From Chitinophagaceae bacterium (lineage in GTDB: Bacteria > Bacteroidota > Bacteroidia > Chitinophagales > Chitinophagaceae): DNA of 5,305 nucleotides. A program made the translations under genes and the position numbers. The stretch covers positions 1 through 5,305 of the forward strand of contig VIKJ01000092.1 in NCBI GenBank assembly GCA_008080615.1. Reading direction: 5' to 3'. This document shows, piece after piece, positions 1-5,305 of the stretch; the stretch's first letter is position 1, and each line of letters opens with the position of its first letter. The notes beneath the pieces were generated by a model. It was not told where the DNA came from. It made no database searches and saw only the letters and a list, made by a program, of their open reading frames with translations.

Positions 1-207
1 GATGGGTTAATGGAAGCAGCCGGATTTAAAATGGGCCCCTTTAAATTGATGGATTTGATAGGGTTAGATATTAATTATAGTGTAAGCAATATTGTTTGGG
101 AGTCTTTAGGTAAGCCCGCAAGATTACAACCTGCTCATTTACAAAAAGAAAAAGTATCTAACGGAGATTTAGGAAAAAAAACAGGTAAAGGGTTTTATAC
201 TTATTAG
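1..207 (+). CDS. 3-hydroxyacyl-CoA dehydrogenase, C-terminal end (5' truncated)
   Basis: This is the last 68 codons of a gene that begins left of the window; the frame is open from base 1 and ends in TAG at 205-207. The visible part matches the C-terminal domain of the 3-hydroxyacyl-CoA / 3-hydroxybutyryl-CoA dehydrogenases. It has the MGPFKLMDLIGLD segment (visible residues 11-23), which in this family lies at the dimer and substrate side, and the terminal signature GDLGKKTGKGFYTY. The family oxidises (S)-3-hydroxyacyl-CoA to 3-ketoacyl-CoA with NAD+ in the cytoplasm, in fatty-acid beta-oxidation, phenylacetate or butyrate metabolism. The NAD-binding Rossmann domain is outside the window, so cofactor preference cannot be judged. 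The ATG at base 10 is an internal Met, because family-like residues (DGL) precede it in frame. A stand-alone enzyme (Hbd/PaaH type) is more likely than the end of a fused multifunctional protein, but the fragment cannot decide this. Confidence 0.9.
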   Translation, partial: DGLMEAAGFKMGPFKLMDLIGLDINYSVSNIVWESLGKPARLQPAHLQKEKVSNGDLGKKTGKGFYTY

Positions 208-219
208 GCTAGGGCTAAA

Positions 220-1626
220 TTATAAATTAATGGTTACTTCATTATCCCAATTACCCTTTACATTTAATGCTTGTTGAATTAATTGTACAATTTCTGGTTG
301 CTTTTTCTGTTTCCAAAAACTTCCGGTATCCCATACGCCATTTTGATTGGTATCATATAATATGCGTAGTTCATAAGAGCCAGGGATAAATAATTTTCTA
401 TTTACTTCAAAGCTGGTAAGTGGTATAGATTCTACTAATTTATCAGATACAAAAAATTGCAACACAGGATGTTTGGCTAATTGAATATTGGTAAACCTGA
501 TTTTGATGCTTCCATACTCCGATTCTTTTTTTGTATTGAATCTCAACGTATCAGATTTATTGAGTGAAATGCCTCCTGTATCTGAAAGGGCATTTTTGGG
601 AATTACCAATCTAAAATAATTTAATTCTTTCCAAGGGTATTGTATAACCACTTTAGTTTTAGCTGTATCTAGTTGAATGCTATAGCCACTTATTTTATTG
701 TAATTGGTATCATACAAAACAATCTTTGCGCTATCTGCTAATTGAATTCTTCTGTTAAAAGCCAATTGCAGTGTACTTAAAATATCTTGTTGCCCACTTT
801 CTAGGTTGGTTTGGTATTTTAATCGATTGTCTATTTTGCCAGTTTTATCCAATACTACCGCAGGTTTTACTGGTTTTTCTTTGAGTTTAAATTCTTGATA
901 AGCGTATAAAGTATCTACAGATGTGTTGGCAGATACAGTTAGAACTCCAGATTTAAAAGCAAAGAGTTTAATACTGTCATCATACTTCTTAGTAAAGTCA
1001 TTGGGTAAAACAAAAGCCCGATAGCTTCCCGGAGATAGGGTTTTAAATATAAAATCTCCTTTGCCACTGATGCGGGTATAATAGCGTGGTCTTTCTTTTG
1101 AAATAGCCGTATCAGCTAAATTTTTGTGTAGAATTACAATTAATGTAGAATCAGCTTTCCCTGATTCTGCCAACAAAACCTTTCCCTTATAACTAAAGCT
1201 GTCGATTGTTTTTCCTGTAGAAAAAACATAGGTGAAATTTTTTAACACGTTCGACTCGTTTACATCTCTGATGGCATTTCCAAAGTTGAGCGAATAAGTT
1301 GTGTTGGGATCTAATGAGTCTTTAATTTTTACTGTAACTGTTCTTAATTTATAGTCTACCAGTGGATTACTTTTGATGGTAGGAGATACAATTAGGTTTT
1401 CATTTACATTTTGCAAATTGATATATTCATCAAAATTGAGGGTGATTAATTTAGGTAATATATTAGTAGCAGAATCTTTTGGAACTGCTGCAATTAATCG
1501 AGGAGGTAAACTATCTCTTGCACCTCCATCTGGCGGAATAATATTGGCACATGCGCCAAATAAGCCCACCATCCAGATCATCAATAATCCACCAACCAAT
1601 TTTTTTATCTTAATACTAATTACCAT
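220..1626 (-). CDS. Ig-like domain (Big_5-type) lipoprotein
   Basis: A 468-residue exported lipoprotein of unknown precise role. Residues 1-25 form a lipoprotein signal peptide: a basic start (K6, K8, K9), a hydrophobic core, and a lipobox LFGAC giving lipidated Cys26. Only the ATG at 1626 gives this full signal; starts at Met16 or Met19 would lose the basic region. After a short PPDGGA linker, residues about 41-139 look like a bacterial Ig-like domain of the Big_5 (SbsA) type (PPRLIAAVPKDSATNI, then LNFDEYI, ending YVFSTG). Residues about 145-230 resemble a carboxypeptidase-regulatory-like beta-sandwich (GDFIFKTLSPGSYRAFVL). A second Ig-like unit is likely at about 280-365. The C-terminal region has PGSYELRILYD followed by a DxNxNGxxD loop (D425, N427, N429, D433) that could bind calcium. 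No enzyme motif is visible, so a structural or binding role at the envelope is inferred. It lies 82 bp downstream of the helicase gene on the same strand and converges on the dehydrogenase gene. Confidence 0.88.
   Translation of the reverse strand: MVISIKIKKLVGGLLMIWMVGLFGACANIIPPDGGARDSLPPRLIAAVPKDSATNILPKLITLNFDEYINLQNVNENLIVSPTIKSNPLVDYKLRTVTVKIKDSLDPNTTYSLNFGNAIRDVNESNVLKNFTYVFSTGKTIDSFSYKGKVLLAESGKADSTLIVILHKNLADTAISKERPRYYTRISGKGDFIFKTLSPGSYRAFVLPNDFTKKYDDSIKLFAFKSGVLTVSANTSVDTLYAYQEFKLKEKPVKPAVVLDKTGKIDNRLKYQTNLESGQQDILSTLQLAFNRRIQLADSAKIVLYDTNYNKISGYSIQLDTAKTKVVIQYPWKELNYFRLVIPKNALSDTGGISLNKSDTLRFNTKKESEYGSIKIRFTNIQLAKHPVLQFFVSDKLVESIPLTSFEVNRKLFIPGSYELRILYDTNQNGVWDTGSFWKQKKQPEIVQLIQQALNVKGNWDNEVTINL
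1549..1626 (-). other. Lipoprotein signal peptide and lipid-attachment Cys
   Basis: This covers codons 1-26 of the Ig-like lipoprotein. The hydrophobic stretch from Leu10 to Gly24 contains two Gly-Leu pairs and a Trp. It ends in LFGAC, where Cys26 would be the modified residue after cleavage by signal peptidase II. Phe at -3 is less common than Leu but acceptable. The residues after the Cys (ANIIPPDGG) contain no clear acidic lipoprotein-export signal of the kind described for surface lipoproteins in Bacteroidota, so a periplasm-facing position is as likely as a surface one. Confidence 0.8.
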
Positions 1627-1634
1627 AATTCAGT

Positions 1635-1642
1635 CAAAGTTA
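1635..1642 (-). promoter_or_regulatory. Possible Bacteroidota -7 element (TAACTTTG)
   Basis: Read on the minus strand, TAACTTTG fits the Bacteroidota sigma factor -7 consensus TAnnTTTG exactly and lies 8 bp before the lipoprotein ATG. No TTG/TTTG -33 element is found at the usual 19-21 bp spacing upstream, and transcription would start almost at the ATG. It could be a weak promoter with a very short leader, or chance in AT-rich DNA. If it is not used, the lipoprotein is probably read from the helicase transcript. Confidence 0.25.
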
Positions 1643-1708
1643 AAGTTTCAATTCCATCAGCATTATAAAATTCAAGAAGCACCAATAAAGTCAACATTAC
1701 TACTACAA

Positions 1709-4700
1709 CTATAGATCCTCATCAGTTTCATTTAGTTCATGCAATGCAATGGCCAAATTATTGGTTTTTACAAAACCGCACCAATGACAATCGGGCTTGC
1801 CACAACCTGTATAAAAATCCCTATTTTGAATCTTTTCCCAAACAGAAGTGATCTGCTGTGTAACTGTGGTGATATCTGCAGGCGAAATCACCAGTTTTTC
1901 TTTTCTATATACTTTCTTTTTATCGGGTTCAATAAAGTCGAATTCACTGCTTACAACCTGCCAGTTTTTTTGATCGTAATTGTCTACTAAAATCTTATAA
2001 AATACGGCCTGTCTCCAATAATCTCCACCATTTGGATTTTTATCGTTGGGAGGCAACAATTTGTCTTTTGCTTTTTCTATATCTCCTGTTTTATAGTCTA
2101 CTACGTTTACTTCTTTTCCATTGAATTCTATTTTATCCAATTTACCTTTTATAGGAACTCCTTGAACTACTACATTTTTAATGGTACGTTCAATTACTAC
2201 AATCTTATTCCACTTTTCTAAATATGCATGGTAATAATTTTGAAGTACTTCCTGGCCGTATTCCATTCTTCTAGCAAATTGCTCCTTGGTAAAATTTTCT
2301 CTATGCCTGCGCATATACCATTCAAAGTCTCCAACAAAAATTTCAATAGGCGGAAATTGTTCTTTTTCTTGCATCAGTTGAAACAGGCGTTGTAAAGCAT
2401 AGTGTACAGCAGAACCAAACTCGGTAGATTCGGATTTTCCCGAAGGCACCCGAACCAAATTATTAAAGTAAAATTGGAGCGGACATTTTAGGTAATTGTT
2501 TAATGCTGTTACATTCATTACAAATTTTTCCAGCATGCGATTGATGAATTCCGCTTCAAATTGCTCAATCTCTGGCATCAGGGTATCTTCAAAAGCCAAT
2601 GCACTAAATGTACTTATATCATCTATAGAAACAACAACCCGTTCTACTGGTAAATGTTGTATTTCCTGAATTTCTGCAATAAACATCGAAGGCTCCAATG
2701 GCTTCCCATCCGATTTGAATTGGCTATATGAAATGGCTAACTGTTTCTCGGCTCTGGTGAGTGCAACATAAAAAAGCCTTCTTAATTCTTCTTCCTCACT
2801 CAGTTTTGGTTGTGAGCTAAACATTGTATCGGGAAGGGTATAACCTCCGCCAGGCTTTCGTTTCTTTTCCCAATTGCTGGCATTGGAACCTGCAATAAAT
2901 ACATATTCAAATTCTAACCCCTTAGATCCATGCGCAGTTAATAGGTTTACCCCTTTATCGCTACCACTTACTTGTACCAAGGGTAAACTTAATCCCTCTT
3001 TCTCCATTAACTCAATCACTGTTACCAATTCCTGTAAATTCAATGTTGGGTTTCTTCTGGTTTCTTCTTTTACAAAATCAAATAAGCCAGTAAGTACTTG
3101 CAAGTGCCAGTGTTTCTCTGCGTCTTGCATAATAAAGTTTAGAACTCCTGCATGGCGAATGATATTTTCAAATAAGCCTTGTAAGGTAGTATTGGGTACG
3201 TCTCCAATTAATTGTTCAATGGCGTTGCTTAATTTGTTTATTCCATTTATTGGAACGCTAAATAAATCTTTAGCAGGTGCATTAGCTAATTCGTAAACAT
3301 ATTTTCTTAAGCTAGTTTTGTCGTTCCCAAATCGTTTATCAGCCACAATAGCACTTATTTTAGCTATTTCTATGGGGGCAATATTGAACCAGTTAAAATG
3401 CATTATTTCAAATAACATTTCATCTCCGCCATAGGGTATATCGTGTTCTGCTGCAATATATTTTAATAAAAGGATAATCTTTTTTGCAAGCGGAATCTGC
3501 AGAATATTCAAATTTCGTTTGCTATAAACAGGAATATTTTGTTGTTTAAAATAGGTACTCAATACTTCGCCATACTTATTTTCTTTATAGATGATGGCAA
3601 TTTTTCCTGGAGCAATTCCTTTACTCAACAATTCACTTACTTGTAAAGTAAGATCAATCATTTCTTGTTGTTGGTTTTCATACTCACGCAATAAAGGCTG
3701 TTCTTTGAGTTTGTTGATTTTTGAATTGGCTGCAATCAGTGTTTTACTTAGCCCATCAATTTTCTTTACCAATCTTTCTTCATTGCGATCAATCAAGCTT
3801 TTTGCAGTATCTAGTATGGGCTGTGTAGATCTGTAATTATTGGTAAGTATAATGGTATGCAGGCTCTTAAGGTATTTGCCTGCAAATTTTTCCATGTTCT
3901 CAATATTGGCCCCTTGAAAACGGTAAATACTTTGGTCATCATCACCCACAACAAAAACATTCGGCTCTTCCCAATAATTAATTAGTAAATCTACCAAATT
4001 GTTTTGCGTACCACTAGTATCTTGGTATTCATCTACTAAAATATATTGAAATTGTTCTTGGTATTTAGCAAGCAACAATTTATTTTCTTTAAAAGCCCTT
4101 AATACCCAATTGATCATATCGTCAAAATCATAACGGCCTCTTTTTTGCATCAATTGCTGAAAGCGATTAAATTCATTTACAGCTGCTCTGAGCTTTTCCA
4201 TTTTCTCCAATTCCTCATCAATCTTATTTTGTTTAAGATCTCCGGCCTTGAACTGTTTGTATGCTCTTTTGTAAATAAATTCCTCTCTGGTATTAATCTC
4301 TTGTAGGTATTGCGTAATACATTCCAAAATATACTCGGGGGTCCAGCCTTCACGCTTCATATTACTGAAGAGCTGTTTTAAATTATTTATTTCAAAATAA
4401 ACATCCCCTCTGTATCTTTTTAATGGGTGATTTTTAGGAAATCCATCAATCAATAGTTTAAATAATTCTATGCTCTCTAGTTCGGAAATAGGATCTAAAG
4501 CCGTTTTCTCAAATAGGGATAAATTATCTTGAATAATGTCATTGCAAAATGCGTGAAATGTATACACATTTACTTTGTATGCATCTGGCCCAATAAAATT
4601 GAGTAAACGTTTGCGCATGGCAATAACCCCCGCATCTGTATAGGTAAGGCATAAAATATTTTCAGGCCTGGTATCGGGCTCTAATAGAATTTTGCCAATT

Positions 4701-4849
4701 CTTGCACTCAATATCTGGGTTTTACCAGTACCTGGCCCAGCAATTACCATTACTGGCCCCTCTAATGTATCTACCGCTTTTTTTTGTTCTGCGTTCAACG
4801 ATTGGTAAATACGGTTAAAATGTTCCAATTGTTGCTCTTTACTACTCAT
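1709..4849 (-). CDS. UvrD/Rep-family helicase fused to PD-(D/E)XK Fe-S nuclease
   Basis: A 1046-residue cytoplasmic DNA helicase-nuclease, presumably acting at double-strand ends or in recombination. SF1A motifs occur in order: Q motif LNAEQ (18-22), Walker A AGPGTGKT (37-44, Lys43), motif Ia TYTDAG (69-74), Ib YTFHAF (96-101), Walker B DEYQDT (273-278), motif III GDDDQSIYRFQG (302-313), motif IV NNYRST (337-342), motif V LTAHGSKGLEF (637-647) and motif VI YVALTRAEK (694-702, Arg699). The C-terminal nuclease has GSAVH (His816), GKLDKIE (Asp905), VVDYKTG (Asp918, Lys920) and QAVFY (a QxxxY motif, 947-951), the RecB/AddB/Cas4-type active site. Cys789, Cys1016, Cys1021 and Cys1024 frame this domain as in Fe-S nucleases. 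Size and layout match a single AdnA or AdnB subunit. No AddB-like or second helicase gene adjoins it. The ATG at 4849 puts the Q motif at the normal distance; no Shine-Dalgarno is seen. All motifs look intact, so both activities are expected. The exact pathway is not established. Confidence 0.95.
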   Translation of the reverse strand: MSSKEQQLEHFNRIYQSLNAEQKKAVDTLEGPVMVIAGPGTGKTQILSARIGKILLEPDTRPENILCLTYTDAGVIAMRKRLLNFIGPDAYKVNVYTFHAFCNDIIQDNLSLFEKTALDPISELESIELFKLLIDGFPKNHPLKRYRGDVYFEINNLKQLFSNMKREGWTPEYILECITQYLQEINTREEFIYKRAYKQFKAGDLKQNKIDEELEKMEKLRAAVNEFNRFQQLMQKRGRYDFDDMINWVLRAFKENKLLLAKYQEQFQYILVDEYQDTSGTQNNLVDLLINYWEEPNVFVVGDDDQSIYRFQGANIENMEKFAGKYLKSLHTIILTNNYRSTQPILDTAKSLIDRNEERLVKKIDGLSKTLIAANSKINKLKEQPLLREYENQQQEMIDLTLQVSELLSKGIAPGKIAIIYKENKYGEVLSTYFKQQNIPVYSKRNLNILQIPLAKKIILLLKYIAAEHDIPYGGDEMLFEIMHFNWFNIAPIEIAKISAIVADKRFGNDKTSLRKYVYELANAPAKDLFSVPINGINKLSNAIEQLIGDVPNTTLQGLFENIIRHAGVLNFIMQDAEKHWHLQVLTGLFDFVKEETRRNPTLNLQELVTVIELMEKEGLSLPLVQVSGSDKGVNLLTAHGSKGLEFEYVFIAGSNASNWEKKRKPGGGYTLPDTMFSSQPKLSEEEELRRLFYVALTRAEKQLAISYSQFKSDGKPLEPSMFIAEIQEIQHLPVERVVVSIDDISTFSALAFEDTLMPEIEQFEAEFINRMLEKFVMNVTALNNYLKCPLQFYFNNLVRVPSGKSESTEFGSAVHYALQRLFQLMQEKEQFPPIEIFVGDFEWYMRRHRENFTKEQFARRMEYGQEVLQNYYHAYLEKWNKIVVIERTIKNVVVQGVPIKGKLDKIEFNGKEVNVVDYKTGDIEKAKDKLLPPNDKNPNGGDYWRQAVFYKILVDNYDQKNWQVVSSEFDFIEPDKKKVYRKEKLVISPADITTVTQQITSVWEKIQNRDFYTGCGKPDCHWCGFVKTNNLAIALHELNETDEDL
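1766..2497 (-). other. PD-(D/E)XK nuclease domain with putative Fe-S cysteines
   Basis: These are codons about 785-1028 of the helicase-nuclease. The domain opens with YLKCPLQFYF (Cys789), the usual entry to AddB/Cas4-type nucleases. It continues through His816, Asp905, Asp918-Tyr-Lys920 and the QxxxY motif, and closes with a Cys1016-x4-Cys1021-x2-Cys1024 cluster. His816, Asp905, Asp918 and Lys920 correspond by order and context to the metal-binding and catalytic residues of the RecB nuclease. The one N-terminal plus three C-terminal cysteines are what staples this fold with a 4Fe-4S cluster in AddB, AdnB and Cas4; that the cluster forms here is inferred. Confidence 0.85.
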
Positions 4850-4909
4850 GCAATAAAGATAACATGAACCTTATTAAAGAAAAACTGTTAAACAGTTAAT
4901 ACTTATTCT
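4850..4909. promoter_or_regulatory. Divergent promoter region, helicase / SRPBCC
   Basis: This 60-bp spacer must hold the promoters of both the helicase gene (leftward) and the SRPBCC gene (rightward), unless one of them starts inside its neighbour. On the minus strand, TATCTTTA at 4861-4854 matches seven of the eight positions of TAnnTTTG, only the last base differing, and lies 4 bp before the helicase ATG. No TTG sits at the expected -33 distance. I see no convincing -7 element for the rightward gene. The spacer is strongly AT-rich and has no ribosome binding site for either gene. Confidence 0.45.
4883..4897. repeat. 15-bp perfect palindrome, candidate operator
   Basis: The sequence AACTGTTAAACAGTT is a perfect 7-bp inverted repeat around a single central base. 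It lies in the 60-bp spacer between two divergent genes, 13 bp from the SRPBCC start and 33 bp from the helicase start. Short near-palindromes of this size are typical binding sites for dimeric repressors, and this position would let one regulator affect both genes. No regulator is encoded in the window. It is too short, with too small a loop and no T-run, to act as a terminator. Chance in AT-rich DNA cannot be excluded. Confidence 0.4.
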
Positions 4910-5305
4910 ATGTCTCGAATCTACAGCATCAAAACAGTACAAAAAATCCCCATTTCTTTAGAAAACGCCTGGGATTTCTTTAGTAAGCCCGATAATTTAA
5001 AGGAAATCACTCCGAAAAACCTTGGATTTAACATCGTAAGCAAGCACCATGGTACTAAAATGTATGCTGGGCAAATTATCGAATATACTGTGCGACCAAT
5101 TTTAGGAATACCGCTTTATTGGATGACTGAAATTACCCATGTAGCAGATCATCAGTTTTTTGTAGATGAACAACGGTTTGGCCCATATAGCCTTTGGCAT
5201 CACCAACATCATTTTAAAGCCATCGAAGGCGGGGTAGAGATGACCGATATTGTACATTATAAATTACCGCTCTGGTTTTTAGGAGATATTGCCAATATCA
5301 TCATG
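4910..5305 (+). CDS. SRPBCC-family ligand-binding protein, N-terminal part (3' truncated)
   Basis: The first 132 codons of a gene that is still open at the right edge of the window. The start is ATG at 4910; there is no Shine-Dalgarno. The N-terminus (SIKTVQKIPISLENAWDFF) has the beta-strand then helix opening of SRPBCC / START-like proteins, followed by SKPDNLKEITP (25-35). Later signatures are FGPYSLWHHQHHF (90-102) and TDIVHYKLP (112-120), which I associate with the COG4276-type SRPBCC proteins. That fold makes a deep hydrophobic pocket for small ligands such as lipids or aromatics. No signal peptide is visible, so it is expected in the cytoplasm. Complete members are typically around 150-170 residues, so most of the domain is present. 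The ligand and pathway are unknown. It diverges from the helicase gene across a 60-bp spacer that contains a palindrome. Confidence 0.85.
   Translation, partial: MSRIYSIKTVQKIPISLENAWDFFSKPDNLKEITPKNLGFNIVSKHHGTKMYAGQIIEYTVRPILGIPLYWMTEITHVADHQFFVDEQRFGPYSLWHHQHHFKAIEGGVEMTDIVHYKLPLWFLGDIANIIM

Noticed and set aside
177..195. AAAAC/GTTTT inverted repeat near the end of the dehydrogenase gene, as a possible terminator for the convergent lipoprotein gene
   Set aside because: The stem is only 5 bp and nearly all A-T, and it falls in codons of the conserved GKKTGKGF motif, so coding constraint explains it.
1658..1700. TTGACT and TATAAT on the minus strand in the helicase-lipoprotein spacer, resembling an E. 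coli-type promoter
   Set aside because: The spacing is 21 bp, too long for that promoter class, and Bacteroidota use a different consensus; the match is expected by chance in AT-rich DNA.
1373..1714. A 113-codon open frame on the plus strand
   Set aside because: It lies mostly antisense to the lipoprotein gene, including its signal peptide region, and then crosses the spacer. Its translation is low-complexity and resembles no known family.
1739..1990. An 83-codon open frame on the plus strand
   Set aside because: It is antisense to the C-terminal nuclease domain of the helicase gene, which is clearly the real coding strand. Its cysteines come from chance reverse reading.
2874..3296. A 140-codon open frame on the plus strand
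   Set aside because: It is entirely antisense to the helicase gene, in a stretch coding for motif V and the region before it. The translation is Ser/Cys/Asn-rich with no domain character.
3591..3836. An 81-codon open frame on the plus strand
   Set aside because: It is antisense to the helicase gene between motifs IV and V and has no recognisable features.
1709..4849. The helicase as part of a phage-defence island or mobile element
   Set aside because: No transposase, integrase, methyltransferase, toxin, tRNA or terminal repeat lies in the window, and the flanking genes look like ordinary chromosomal genes.

Overview
The window is an AT-rich stretch of chromosome from a member of the Bacteroidota. 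No gene has a Shine-Dalgarno sequence before its start, which is usual in that phylum. The surface lipoprotein and the helicase-nuclease also look like Bacteroidota proteins. The wording of the proteins suggests the Chitinophagaceae or a close relative, but this is an impression from memory and not a search result.

Layout from left to right: (1) bases 1-207, plus strand, the last 68 codons of a 3-hydroxyacyl-CoA (3-hydroxybutyryl-CoA) dehydrogenase whose start lies outside the window; (2) bases 220-1626, minus strand, a 468-residue lipoprotein with bacterial Ig-like domains, convergent with the first gene and only 12 bp from it; (3) bases 1709-4849, minus strand, a 1046-residue UvrD/Rep-type (SF1A) helicase with a C-terminal PD-(D/E)XK nuclease and a four-cysteine set expected to hold an Fe-S cluster; (4) bases 4910-5305, plus strand, the first 132 codons of an SRPBCC ligand-binding protein that runs off the right edge. 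The spacers are 12, 82 and 60 bp, so no stretch over 300 bases lacks a gene.

The helicase and lipoprotein genes share a strand and may share a transcript, with the helicase first, but their products act in different compartments and I see no functional link. The helicase and SRPBCC genes diverge from a 60-bp spacer that carries a perfect 15-bp palindrome, a possible shared operator. I found no mobile elements, CRISPR arrays, RNA genes or defence island. The region looks like ordinary core genome. The most interesting item is the single-chain helicase-nuclease, which has the architecture of an AdnA/AdnB subunit, has all its catalytic motifs intact, and has no partner gene beside it.
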